Shown here piece by piece: positions 32,248-40,892 of a DNA stretch of 64,000 nucleotides. The DNA comes from Hyphomicrobium facile (GTDB taxonomy: Bacteria; Pseudomonadota; Alphaproteobacteria; Rhizobiales; Hyphomicrobiaceae): NCBI RefSeq assembly GCF_900116175.1, contig NZ_FPCH01000005.1:126501-190500 (forward strand), given 5' to 3'. A model generated the notes under the pieces. The model saw only the letters and a list, made by a program, of their open reading frames with translations, did not search any database and was not told the DNA's origin. How positions within the stretch are numbered: the first letter of the stretch is position 1; every line of letters starts with the position of its first letter. The position numbers and the translations under genes are program-made.

Positions 32248-33390
32248 TCAGGTCTCGAGGGTGTTTGGCGTTATCGCGTCGATGGTGCGTACGCCTGCGA
32301 GCGCCATCGTGACGTCGAGTTCCTTGGCGATGATGTCTATGGCTTTGCTGACGCCCGCCTCGCCCGCGGCACACAAGCCGTAGAGATAGGCGCGCCCAAT
32401 AAGGCACGACTTCGCTCCAAGCGCCAACGCGCGGAACACATCCTGGCCGGATCGGATACCACCGTCGAACATGATCTCGATGTCCGATCCGACTGCGTCG
32501 ACAATGCGCGGCAGCATGGAGATCGACGATACGGCACCGTCGAGCTGGCGGCCGCCGTGGTTCGAAACGACGATTGCGCTCGCCCCTGTTTGGACCGCGA
32601 GGCGTGCATCTTCGACGTCGAGGATGCCTTTGATTATGAGCTTGCCCGGCCACTGCTTGCGCACCCAGGCGACGTCGTCCCACGACAGCGCCTGGTCGAA
32701 CTGACTGGCGATCCAATCCCTGTAGGAGGCGAGGCCCTCGGTCCCGGCGATGCGTCCTTGGACATTTCCGAAGGACTTCCTTTTGCCCATGAGGACATTG
32801 GCGATCCAGCCAGGTTTCGAAAGCGTGTTGGCTATCGTGCGCAGGCGGAGGCGCGGCGGCACGGAGAGGCCGCTGTGAATGTCGCGGTGGCGTTGACCTA
32901 AAACCTGAAGGTCGACCGTCAGCACGAGAGCGGAGCACTTCGCAGCTCGCGCGCGGGCAATGAGATCGGCAACGAAGCCGCGGTCCTTCATAAAGTAGAG
33001 CTGGAACCAGAACGGCTGCGTGACTGCGGCGGCTACGTCCTCGATGGAGCAGATCGAGAGCGTGCTGAGCGTATACGGGATGCCGGCTTTCGCGGCGGCA
33101 CGGGCGGCTCTGATCTCACCATCGCGATATGCCAATCCGCTCATGCCGACCGGCGCGAGCGCGAACGGCAGACGAGATTTCTCGCCGAGAATGGTTTGCC
33201 TCAGATTCCGATTGGCAGCGCCTGCGAGAACGCGTTGGCGGATGTTTATATTCGCGAGGTCGCGGAGATTGGCGTGAAGCGTCCGCTCCGAGTACGAGCC
33301 CGATTCGTAATAGCCCATGACGTCGGCCGGCACCCGGCGGTGCGCCAAACGCCGAAGATCTTCGATGCAGGCAACAGTGTCGAGTGTCAC
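32248..33390 (-). CDS. FMN-dependent alpha-hydroxyacid oxidase/dehydrogenase (LldD-like)
   Basis: The 380-residue protein is a complete FMN-dependent 2-hydroxyacid oxidising enzyme. FMN and active-site marks: YYESGSYSERTL near 28, PFALAPVGMSGLAYRDGEIR (about 74-93), FQLYFMKDRGFV, LIIKGILDVEDARLA (Lys about residue 249), AIVVSNHGGRQLDGA (catalytic His about 273) and MFDGGIRSGQDVFRALALGA. Relatives oxidise L-lactate, glycolate or mandelate and pass electrons to oxygen or quinone. The cyclophilin-like gene lies 46 bp upstream on the same strand. Confidence 0.9.
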   Translation of the reverse strand: MTLDTVACIEDLRRLAHRRVPADVMGYYESGSYSERTLHANLRDLANINIRQRVLAGAANRNLRQTILGEKSRLPFALAPVGMSGLAYRDGEIRAARAAAKAGIPYTLSTLSICSIEDVAAAVTQPFWFQLYFMKDRGFVADLIARARAAKCSALVLTVDLQVLGQRHRDIHSGLSVPPRLRLRTIANTLSKPGWIANVLMGKRKSFGNVQGRIAGTEGLASYRDWIASQFDQALSWDDVAWVRKQWPGKLIIKGILDVEDARLAVQTGASAIVVSNHGGRQLDGAVSSISMLPRIVDAVGSDIEIMFDGGIRSGQDVFRALALGAKSCLIGRAYLYGLCAAGEAGVSKAIDIIAKELDVTMALAGVRTIDAITPNTLET

Positions 33391-33436
33391 GCGGTCCGTC
33401 CGAAGAACTCAGCCGCCGAATTTCAGTGAAGCGAAA

Positions 33437-33817
33437 TCATGCATCGGCTTCGCTGACAGAAATGGCTACGCCCGGGTGGACGGATTTGAGCTGGCGAACG
33501 TCATCGAGAGCCTGTGCCCAGACGTTGCAAGGTCCGGCGAGGCGAATTTCTCCGCGCGTTTTCGATAGCGGCGTCGGCCCGAAGCCAATCGAGATCGCAT
33601 CGCCGTCGGGCCAAAAGACGATGTCGCCCGCCTTGACGAGGACGCGCGCGTCAGGCTCAGCCGCGGAGCTAACCGGCGCGTCGAAATAAATTTCTTCGCC
33701 CCACGTGCGCGCCGCGGACTCGATGGGGAGGGCCGCCCAAATGCGCTCGGCGGTGGGCGTGTCGAGCAGCCTCGCTCGAATGGCAACACCCCCGGCCCGG
33801 ATGACGATTTTTCGCAT
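33437..33817 (-). CDS. Cyclophilin-like fold protein (PF04126 type)
   Basis: The 126-residue protein matches the cyclophilin-like PF04126 group: MRKIVIRAGGVAIRARLLDT then PTAERIWAALPIESAARTWG, EEIYFDAPV, GDIVFWPDGDAISIGFGPTP and the closing NVWAQALDDVRQL. Proteins of this group have the cyclophilin barrel, but prolyl isomerase activity is unproven. I chose the ATG at 33817, with GGGA nine bases before it; a TTG three codons upstream is possible. It probably shares a transcript with the hydroxyacid oxidase. Confidence 0.8.
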   Translation of the reverse strand: MRKIVIRAGGVAIRARLLDTPTAERIWAALPIESAARTWGEEIYFDAPVSSAAEPDARVLVKAGDIVFWPDGDAISIGFGPTPLSKTRGEIRLAGPCNVWAQALDDVRQLKSVHPGVAISVSEADA

Positions 33818-34043
33818 ACCGCTCAATCCCGATCATGCCGCGCGACCGGGATCATCTGCGGTCGCAGAGGCGAAGTCTCTCATCGAGGCTCTCCGCCCAC
33901 AAGGGGCTTCACGGCTCCGAACCCGAACAAAATGCCACTCGCTGGCTGAAAGTTGCCTAGAATCGTCCGGCGAGCAATGCATGGCCAATGCTGCAGATGC
34001 GAAAAGCACCTGCGAGGCACTTTCAAGCGCAGAGGATCTGCGA

Positions 34044-35288
34044 TCAGGGAGCGGGTCCGAAGACCAGCGATGTGTTCAGACCACCGAACGCAAGCGAGTT
34101 CGACATCGTGTACCTGAGCTTCATCTCCCGGCCGACATTCGGGATGTAGTCGAGATCGCATCCCTCACCCGGCTCATCGAGCCCGATGGTCGGCGGTGCC
34201 CAGCTCTCGCGCATCGCCATGATGGTCGCGACGGCTTCGATGCCACCGCCTGCACCAAGGGGATGGCCGTGCATCGACTTCGTCGAGGAGATCGCGAGCT
34301 TGTAGGCGTGATCTTTGAAGACGTTCTTGATCGCCTTCGTCTCGTTGATGTCGTTGTCGGCAGTCGCCGTTCCGTGGGCGTTGAGGTAGTCGATCTGGTC
34401 CGGCGTGATGCCTGCTTCCGCGATGGCCGACAGCATGGCGACGCTCGGGCCTTCCACGGTCGGCTTGACCATGTCCTGGCTGTCGGACGCCATGCCGTAT
34501 CCGCAAAGCTCAGCGAGGATTGTCGCTCCGCGCGCCTGAGCATGCTCAAGGCTCTCAAGAACAAGGATACCCGCGCCATCGGCCAGAACCGTGCCGTTGC
34601 GCTTCTTGGCGAACGGGAAGCAGCCTTCCGGCGAAAGAACATGAAGCGCCTGCCAGGCCTTCATCGTGCCGTAGTTGATGACGGATTCGGACGCACCTGC
34701 GATTGCAACGTCGGTCATGCCATCGCGGATGTAGTCGCGGGCAATGCCGATGGCGTGCGTTGCCGTCGAGCACGCCGAGCAGGTTGCGAACGTCGGTCCC
34801 TTGACGCCGAATTCGATGCCGACGTGAGCGGCGGCCGACGAACCGATGATGCGCAGAAGCGTCAGCGGATGTGTCGCGCGCTTATTGTGAATGAAGAGGT
34901 CGCGGTAGGCGGTCTCGAATGTGGTGAGTCCACCGGCGCCCGAACCGATGATGCACGCCGACCGATAAGGATCGGCGAGCGGCATTTCGAGCCCTGCCAT
35001 TTTGATCGCTTCTTCGGCAGCTGCCGCAGCGAACCAGGAATAGCGATCGGCAAGCGTGATGATGCGATCACGTTTGAAATGTTTCAGGCGCTGCTTGGGA
35101 TCGAAATCCTTGATCTGCGCAGCGATCAGAATTTTGAGATCGTCCAACGGAAATCCGGCGAGCGGGGTCACTCCGGATTTCCCCGCCTTCAGACTGGCCC
35201 AGAAATCAGGGACATTCTGCCCAATCGGGGTTACAACTCCGAGACCCGTGACGACGACACGGCGCCCCGGTTTACCATTCGACATCAA
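34044..35288 (-). CDS. Beta-ketoacyl-ACP synthase II-type (FabF/NodE-like)
   Basis: The 414-residue protein has the condensing-enzyme triad: Cys in ATCSACSTATHAIGIA (about residue 170), His in LNAHGTATADND (about 307) and His in KSMHGHPLGAGGGIEA (about 344). VVVTGLGVVTPIG opens the protein and SNSLAFGGLNTSLVF closes it. It should elongate acyl chains on an acyl carrier protein. A dedicated ACP gene lies 89 bp upstream on the same strand, as in rhizobial pairs that make special fatty acids for lipid A or lipid signals (AcpXL- or NodF/NodE-type). It therefore probably serves a specialised product and not bulk synthesis. Confidence 0.87.
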   Translation of the reverse strand: MMSNGKPGRRVVVTGLGVVTPIGQNVPDFWASLKAGKSGVTPLAGFPLDDLKILIAAQIKDFDPKQRLKHFKRDRIITLADRYSWFAAAAAEEAIKMAGLEMPLADPYRSACIIGSGAGGLTTFETAYRDLFIHNKRATHPLTLLRIIGSSAAAHVGIEFGVKGPTFATCSACSTATHAIGIARDYIRDGMTDVAIAGASESVINYGTMKAWQALHVLSPEGCFPFAKKRNGTVLADGAGILVLESLEHAQARGATILAELCGYGMASDSQDMVKPTVEGPSVAMLSAIAEAGITPDQIDYLNAHGTATADNDINETKAIKNVFKDHAYKLAISSTKSMHGHPLGAGGGIEAVATIMAMRESWAPPTIGLDEPGEGCDLDYIPNVGREMKLRYTMSNSLAFGGLNTSLVFGPAP

Positions 35289-35377
35289 TCAATCTTTCTT
35301 GTCTGACGAACGCACAGAAGCCCCATAAGGGGCCTCCGGCATTCATACCCGTTACGTCCGAAGACGCCGCGAGACCG

Positions 35378-35647
35378 TTAAGCTTTGGCTGCGGAAGCCT
35401 GCTTCGCGGCGATCAGCGACTTCACCCGATCCACGACCGAGCCAACAGTCTTGAAGGCTTCGACTTCCTCGTTGGCGTTGTATGGGATCTCGATCCCAAA
35501 GCCATCTTCGATGTCGAATACGATCATCGCAAGATCAAGAGACTCGATCTTGAGATCTGTTAGCTGGGTGTCGAGCGAGATGTCGTCGCGCGGCTCCTTC
35601 ATATGCTTCTTGAGGATTTCGATAACCTTCGTCGCGACTTCGTCCAT
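35378..35647 (-). CDS. Acyl carrier protein (specialised)
   Basis: The 89-residue acidic protein is an acyl carrier protein. The phosphopantetheine Ser is in TDLKIESLDLAMIVFDIED (about residue 36), a variant of the usual DSLD. The rest has helix II/III of an ACP (FGIEIPYNANEEVEAF). The chosen ATG at 35647 has a GGGAGAGG ribosome site; 17 further codons upstream are open but lack a site. It is co-directional with the ketoacyl synthase and divergent from the acyl-CoA ligase. Confidence 0.88.
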   Translation of the reverse strand: MDEVATKVIEILKKHMKEPRDDISLDTQLTDLKIESLDLAMIVFDIEDGFGIEIPYNANEEVEAFKTVGSVVDRVKSLIAAKQASAAKA

Positions 35648-35820
35648 CGGCCTCTCCCACCCTCGCAATGTCTGCGATGGGCCAGTTTTGCTTGGCATCT
35701 ACCTAAGCCAAGACCATTTCTTCAGCAAGCGGGGGGGTCACTTATCCTTAAACAACCGGCAAGTCTAGACGCGGACCGTCGCGCACCATCCGGTACCCCA
35801 CTGTAGGTGCCAAAGTTGTA

Positions 35821-35850
35821 CTATCCTAGAGGGGATAGGTTCGATCGAAC
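35821..35850. promoter_or_regulatory. Adjacent palindromes in the acp/fadD-like divergent region
   Basis: CTATCC-TAGAGG-GGATAG (35821-35838) is directly followed by the perfect 12-bp palindrome GTTCGATCGAAC (35839-35850). They lie in the 317-bp region between two divergent fatty-acid genes and could be regulator sites. The rest of 35648-35964 holds no recognised gene; a further TTCGAA-containing inverted pair occurs near 35848 and 35902. Confidence 0.4.
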
Positions 35851-35964
35851 GCTAGCTTTCGGAAACCTAATTTGACTAATATTGAGCGAGCGCTGCAAGC
35901 GTTCGAAAGTTCAGCGAAGTAAACGGGATCCGGACAACATAAAATCCTAACATACCGGGCGGAT

Positions 35965-37683
35965 ATGAAAGCCGAAACAACTCAGGCGACGATGATATCT
36001 CCCCTGTGGGTCGATCATTACCCGCGCGGCGTCGATTGGCACATGCCAATACCGAAACGGACGGTGCCGGAGCTTCTCGAACGGGCGGCGAACCAGTTTC
36101 CCGGTAAACCCGCCATCAGCTTTCTTGGCCGGACAACGAGCTATTCGATGCTTGCATCGGAGGTCGATCGGGTCGCGGCAGGCCTGCAGTCAATTGGAGT
36201 AAAGCGGGGCACCAAAGTCGGCCTCCTACTTCCAAACACTCCGACGTTCATTGTATATTATTTTGCAATACTGAAAGCAGGCGGCACAGTCGTCAATTTC
36301 AATCCGCTTTATACTCTCGAAGAACTGACATTCCAAGTCAAGGATAGCGAGACTGAGATCATGATAACGCATGATCTCACCCTGCTATTTTCCAAGACTG
36401 AGGCACTGATGCTCAGCGGCGTTATTGCGCGATCGGTCGTCATTCCGTTCGCCAGCGTGCTCCCGCCGCTAAAATCTGTGCTCTTTCGCCTACTAAAAAG
36501 GAAAGATGTCGCGGACGTCCGAGCGTCGCGCGCGGCCAATCGCGTCATCGATGGCGTGGCGCTGGCCGCGACATCCGCGCCGATGACGCCCGTCGCCATC
36601 GATCCGGACGAAGATGTCGCGGTGCTGCAGTACACCGGCGGGACCACGGGCACGCCCAAAGGCGCGATGCTGACGCACGCAAACCTAACCGCCAACACCG
36701 CCCAGATCGCGGCGTGGGCTGTCGATCTCGAGCCCGGAAACGAAAGCATTCTCGGGGCTCTGCCGCTGTTCCACGTCTTCGCGATGACCGTCGTGATGAA
36801 CATGGGCGTCGAACTCGCGGCCAAGATCATATTGATTCCGCGGTTCCAGCTCGTCGAAGTTCTCAAGCTCCTCAATCGCGAGCGGCCGACGGTTTTGCCT
36901 GCTGTCCCGACGATTTTCACTGCGATGCTCAACTATCCCCAATTCAAATCGTACGACGTCTCGTCGCTGCGCTTTTGTATTTCGGGCGGCGCGCCTCTGC
37001 CGATGGAGGTCAAGCTCAAGTTCGAAGCGGTGTCGGGGGCAAAGGTCGTCGAAGGCTACGGACTTTCCGAGGCTTCGCCCGTGCTCACCTGCAATCCCGT
37101 TCAGGGGGAGCCCGTGGCGGGCTCCATCGGGCCACCGATGCCCGGTACCACCATTTCGCTTCGCGATATCGAAGACCCGACCAAGGAAGTCGCGCAGGGC
37201 GAGCGCGGCGAACTGTGCGCCAAGGGCCCGCAGATCATGAAGGGCTACTGGAAAAAGCCTGCTGAGACCGAAAAGCAATTCGTCGGAGAATTTCTGCGCA
37301 CGGGCGATGTCGCGATCATGGACGAGCACGGGTATTTCTCGATCGTCGACCGGATCAAGGATCTGATCATCTGCTCCGGTTACAACGTCTATCCGCGGCG
37401 CATCGAGGAAGCGATCTACACGCACCCGGCAGTCGAAGAAGTGACGGTCATCGGCATCGCCGACGACTACCGGGGCGAAGCGCCCAAGGCTTTCATCAAG
37501 TTGAAAAACGGGATGCAGGCGACTGCGGAAGACATTCTCAAGCATCTGGAGCCGAAGATCTCCAAGATCGAGATGCCGGCTGCGATCGAGTTTCGCGATA
37601 GCTTGCCCAAGACGATGATCGGCAAGCTTTCCAAAAAGGAGTTGGCCGCCGAGGAAGCTAAGCGCGGCCGCCCGGCGTCATGA
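35965..37683 (+). CDS. Long-chain acyl-CoA ligase (FadD-like)
   Basis: The 572-residue protein is an AMP-forming acyl-CoA ligase. Motifs in order: the P-loop LQYTGGTTGTPKGAMLTHAN (about 220-239), FHVFAMTVVMNMG, VEGYGLSEASPVLTCNP (about 365-381), the hinge region YFSIVDRIKDLIICSGYNVY (about 454-473) and the C-terminal catalytic Lys in PKTMIGKLSKKEL (about 554). It activates fatty or dicarboxylic acids with ATP and CoA for beta-oxidation. The MerR gene overlaps its stop (ATGA, 37680-37683). A complete beta-oxidation set is encoded convergently just downstream. Confidence 0.92.
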   Translation: MKAETTQATMISPLWVDHYPRGVDWHMPIPKRTVPELLERAANQFPGKPAISFLGRTTSYSMLASEVDRVAAGLQSIGVKRGTKVGLLLPNTPTFIVYYFAILKAGGTVVNFNPLYTLEELTFQVKDSETEIMITHDLTLLFSKTEALMLSGVIARSVVIPFASVLPPLKSVLFRLLKRKDVADVRASRAANRVIDGVALAATSAPMTPVAIDPDEDVAVLQYTGGTTGTPKGAMLTHANLTANTAQIAAWAVDLEPGNESILGALPLFHVFAMTVVMNMGVELAAKIILIPRFQLVEVLKLLNRERPTVLPAVPTIFTAMLNYPQFKSYDVSSLRFCISGGAPLPMEVKLKFEAVSGAKVVEGYGLSEASPVLTCNPVQGEPVAGSIGPPMPGTTISLRDIEDPTKEVAQGERGELCAKGPQIMKGYWKKPAETEKQFVGEFLRTGDVAIMDEHGYFSIVDRIKDLIICSGYNVYPRRIEEAIYTHPAVEEVTVIGIADDYRGEAPKAFIKLKNGMQATAEDILKHLEPKISKIEMPAAIEFRDSLPKTMIGKLSKKELAAEEAKRGRPAS

Positions 37684-38117
37684 CCGGCAAAACCGCGAAC
37701 GCGCTTCCGTTGCCGCCCTCCGCCCATGAGGATGCGCATCACGAGCCCTCCTACACCATTTCGGCGCTCGCCAAGGAATTCGGAATCACAACGCGGACAA
37801 TCCGCTTCTACGAGAGCCGCGGACTGATATCGCCGGAGCGTATAGGTACCGCACGTCGGTATTCGAAGCGCGACCGGGCGCGGCTCATCCTGATTTTACG
37901 CGGCCGGAACCTCGGCTTCACGGTCGAAGACGTGAGCGATTATCTTTCGCTCTACGATTCAGATCCGGGCCAGCTCGCCCAGACGCGTCACCTTCTCGAC
38001 AAGGTGAAGGCTGCCATCGCGGAGATCGAGACGAAGCGGCACGACATCGAGCGCTCGCTGGCGGACCTCGCCGAGATCCGCGCACGCTGCGAAGCGCATC
38101 TCAAAAAGAACGCTTGA
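37680..38117 (+). CDS. MerR-family regulator (fatty/branched-acid type)
   Basis: The 145-residue protein has an N-terminal winged helix of MerR type, YTISALAKEFGITTRTIRFY then ESRGLISPERIGTARRYSKR (about 25-64), and a C-terminal coiled coil (about 95-140). It lacks the paired Cys of metal sensors. The type resembles LiuR-like regulators of acyl-CoA catabolism. It is coupled by a four-base overlap to the acyl-CoA ligase and faces the fad genes, so it probably controls this block; that link is inference. Confidence 0.87.
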   Translation: MTGKTANALPLPPSAHEDAHHEPSYTISALAKEFGITTRTIRFYESRGLISPERIGTARRYSKRDRARLILILRGRNLGFTVEDVSDYLSLYDSDPGQLAQTRHLLDKVKAAIAEIETKRHDIERSLADLAEIRARCEAHLKKNA

Positions 38118-38121
38118 GCCC

Positions 38122-39441
38122 TTAGCGATAAAGATCGGCGCGCGTTGGCGGCAGAACGGGGTTCGGCTTGGCGGACTTCGATGCGAGCGTCTGGAAGAGA
38201 CGCAGCGTACCGCGCGAAAACGCCAAGCTTACGCCCGCCAGATACGCAACCCAAATCCGGTACTTTTCTTCGCCGACGTAACTGATGGCCTGCTCGCGGT
38301 TGGCGGTCAGGCGTTCGCACCAGAGCTGGCAGGTGCGCGCATAATGAAGACGCCAGCCTTCGACGTCGTGGACCTCGAACCCTGCCCGCTCCATTGCCGC
38401 GATCGAGTGGCCGATGTCGTCCAACTCGCCGCCTGGGAAAATGTACTTCGCGATGGCCTTTTTTTCCGGGCGCATGCGCGACTTCATCCAGCCGGTTTTC
38501 GGTTTGTGCGCGCGCCGTGAGATGGCGTGATTGAGGAACAGGCCGTCGTCGGCGAGCAGCGAGCGAACCTTCCGCATGTATTCCGGGATGTTCTTCAGGC
38601 CGATGTGCTCGTACATGCCGATCGAGGCGATCTTGTCGTAGGTGCCCGTCAGTTTCGAGTAATCGTTCAGTTCGAACGTCACGCGGTCATCGATGCCGAG
38701 GCGCTTGGCCTTGGCGCGCGCAAACGCGAGCTGCTCTTCCGACAGCGTGACGCCGTGCGCCACGACGCCGTAGTTCTTCGCCGCGTGGCAGAGGAGGCCG
38801 CCCCATCCGGCGCCGATGTCGAGCATCCGCTCGCCGGGCTTCAGGCGCAGCTTCCGGCAGATCATCTCGAGCTTGTCGTGTTGCGCCTGCTCGACGCCGT
38901 TCGACCAATCCGTGTAGTACGCGCACGAGTAGACCATCTCGGGGTCGAGGAAGAGCGCGTAAAAGTCGTTCGACAGGTCGTAGTGGAACTGGATGTAGGC
39001 CTTGTTGTCTTCGGTCTTGCGGTTCTTGCCGGTGATCTCGCCCCCGAAGCCGTGAGCGTCGCGTGCGTCCGCGGTTTTGGCGAAGAGGAACGGTGACAGC
39101 TTCAGAGCGAGGCTCGCGAACTCGCCAGGCTTCATCTTTATGGACTTGGCCTTGCGGCCATCCTGGAGGCCCAAACCGAAATCGACGAGGGTACCGCCCG
39201 AAAAGTCGATGCCCTTCTCGACGTATTGGCGAATGATCGAGTCGAGCGATGGACGGCGGAGGATGGCGCCGATGACACCCGGATCGCGGATGGAAATCTC
39301 GAAGTCCGATTTCGGCGCGCTGCCGAGCGGCAGGCGGGTGCCGTCCCACAATCGCACCCAGCCGTCGGCATTGAGGCGGCCTGCGAGATCGCGGACCAGC
39401 GCGCGCGCCGCCTCGAGTTGCCTGTCGTCCTTCGCACTCAT
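38122..39441 (-). CDS. Cyclopropane-fatty-acyl-phospholipid synthase-family methyltransferase
   Basis: The 439-residue protein is full length for the Cfa family. The SAM-binding motif is GERMLDIGAGWGGLLCHAAK (about 201-220). FHYDLSNDFYALFLDPEMVY (about 153-172) and the catalytic-site region SIGMYEHIGLKNIPEYMRKV and the following SRMRPEKKAIAKYIFPGGEL are typical. Such enzymes use S-adenosylmethionine to cyclopropanate or methylate double bonds of membrane phospholipid acyl chains. The start at ATG 39441 is chosen; a 102-codon open extension runs into the thiolase gene. It lies 79 bp downstream of that gene, which is unusual company. Confidence 0.88.
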   Translation of the reverse strand: MSAKDDRQLEAARALVRDLAGRLNADGWVRLWDGTRLPLGSAPKSDFEISIRDPGVIGAILRRPSLDSIIRQYVEKGIDFSGGTLVDFGLGLQDGRKAKSIKMKPGEFASLALKLSPFLFAKTADARDAHGFGGEITGKNRKTEDNKAYIQFHYDLSNDFYALFLDPEMVYSCAYYTDWSNGVEQAQHDKLEMICRKLRLKPGERMLDIGAGWGGLLCHAAKNYGVVAHGVTLSEEQLAFARAKAKRLGIDDRVTFELNDYSKLTGTYDKIASIGMYEHIGLKNIPEYMRKVRSLLADDGLFLNHAISRRAHKPKTGWMKSRMRPEKKAIAKYIFPGGELDDIGHSIAAMERAGFEVHDVEGWRLHYARTCQLWCERLTANREQAISYVGEEKYRIWVAYLAGVSLAFSRGTLRLFQTLASKSAKPNPVLPPTRADLYR

Positions 39442-39520
39442 GCGCGTCCCTCGCTTGCCTTCGGCCGCAAGCTCAATAGCGCATCGAAACGGCCAAGTCT
39501 TCTCTTCCACATCCGGCGCA

Positions 39521-40825
39521 TTACGCCGCGGCGCGGGCCTCGATCGTGGCCGGGGCTTCCATGATTGCCGCGACGCCCATGCCGCCCGCGGTGCAGACCG
39601 AGATGAGGCCGCGGCCGCCCTTGGTCGACAAGAGCTTGGCGAGGTTGGAAACGATACGGGCGCCGGTCGCCGCAAAGGGATGGCCGAAGGCGAGCGAGGA
39701 GCCTCTGACGTTGAGTTTCGCGCGATCGATCGAGCCAAGCGGGGCATCCTTGCCCATGTGCGTCTTGCAGTACGCCGGATCTTCCCAGGCCTTGAGCGTG
39801 CACAGGACCTGCGCGGCGAAGGCCTCGTGGAGTTCGTAGAAGTCGAAGTCCTGCAGCGTGAGGCCGGCGCGGTCGAGCATCTTCGAGACGGCGATCGTCG
39901 GCGCCATCAGCAAGCCATCGCCGCCGACGAAATTGTTGGCGATGTGCTGGCCGAACGTCAAATACGCGAGTACCGGCAGATTGCGCGCCTTCGCCCACTC
40001 TTCGGACGCGAGCAGCACGGTCGCTGCGCCATCGGTGAGTGGCGTTGAATTGCCGGCCGTCAGCGTGCCCCGCTCGGATTTTTCAAAGGCGGGTTTCAGG
40101 CTCGCCAGCTTCTCGAGCGTGATGTCGGGGCGCAAGTTGTTGTCGCGGAAGACGCCGGCGCATGGAACGATCAGATCGTCCATGTAGCCTTCGTCGTAGG
40201 CGGCAGCGCCCTTCTTGTGGCTCTCGTAGGCGAGTTCGTCCTGATCGGCACGCGGGATGTGCCACTCCTGCGCCATCAGCTCGCAGTGCTGGCCCATCGT
40301 CAAACCGGTGCGCGGCTCGGCGACGCTCGGGGGTTGCGGCGCAAGCTCGGCCGGCGAAAGCCCCTTGAAGACCTTGATCTTGTCGAGCGCCGTCTTGCCC
40401 TGCTGCGCGCCGACGAGGCGCTTCGAGAATTTTTTCGAGAACACGATCGGAGCGTCGGATGTCGTGTCGGAGCCGACGGAGATCGCGCTTTCGATTTCGC
40501 CCGTCGCAATCTTGGCAGCCGACATGAGCGCCGATTGCAGCGAGGTGCCGCAAGCCTGGATCAGCGTGACGCCTGGGGTCGATGGCGCGAGCTTCGTCGA
40601 CAAGACGGCTTCGCGCGCTAGGTTGAAATCCTTGGAGTGCGTGACGACCGCACCGCCGACGACCTCGTCGATGTGCTGGCCTTTGAGGCCGAACCGGTCG
40701 ACCAGGCCGTTCAAGGCGGCGGCCATCATGTCGAGGTTCGAGAGATCGGCATAAAGCGTATTCGAACGGCAGAACGGGATGCGGACACCGCCAATCACTG
40801 CAACGCGCCGGAGTTCTCGTGCCAT
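39521..40825 (-). CDS. fadI: Acetyl-CoA acyltransferase (3-ketoacyl-CoA thiolase, FadI-like)
   Basis: The 434-residue thiolase has the acyl-accepting Cys in LIQACGTSLQSALMSA (about residue 91), NSTPLTDGAATVLLASE, the His in FGHPFAATGARIVSNL (about 386) and the second Cys in ISVCTAGGMGVAAIMEA (about 417). Its length suits the longer FadI-type subunit. It performs the last, thiolytic step of fatty-acid beta-oxidation. It follows fadJ on the same strand with a 67-bp gap that contains a GC-rich hairpin repeat. Confidence 0.92.
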   Translation of the reverse strand: MARELRRVAVIGGVRIPFCRSNTLYADLSNLDMMAAALNGLVDRFGLKGQHIDEVVGGAVVTHSKDFNLAREAVLSTKLAPSTPGVTLIQACGTSLQSALMSAAKIATGEIESAISVGSDTTSDAPIVFSKKFSKRLVGAQQGKTALDKIKVFKGLSPAELAPQPPSVAEPRTGLTMGQHCELMAQEWHIPRADQDELAYESHKKGAAAYDEGYMDDLIVPCAGVFRDNNLRPDITLEKLASLKPAFEKSERGTLTAGNSTPLTDGAATVLLASEEWAKARNLPVLAYLTFGQHIANNFVGGDGLLMAPTIAVSKMLDRAGLTLQDFDFYELHEAFAAQVLCTLKAWEDPAYCKTHMGKDAPLGSIDRAKLNVRGSSLAFGHPFAATGARIVSNLAKLLSTKGGRGLISVCTAGGMGVAAIMEAPATIEARAAA

Positions 40826-40842
40826 CAGTATCTCCGTTCATT

Positions 40843-40865
40843 CCCCTCCCCTCGACGGGGAGGGG
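40843..40865. repeat. GC-rich intergenic hairpin repeat between fadJ and fadI
   Basis: CCCCTCCCC (40843-40851) pairs with GGGGAGGGG (40857-40865) around a five-base loop, followed by GTTAGGGGTGGGGTGAGG. This matches a dispersed intergenic repeat common in Rhizobiales genomes. Between two genes of the same transcript it could also act as a processing or attenuation element. Confidence 0.7.
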
Positions 40866-40892
40866 TTAGGGGTGGGGTGAGGTGAATTCGAA

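Noticed and set aside
33705-35306. A 533-codon plus-strand frame opposite the ketoacyl synthase gene
   Set aside because: It is a mirror frame of a well-supported gene and has no recognisable motif.
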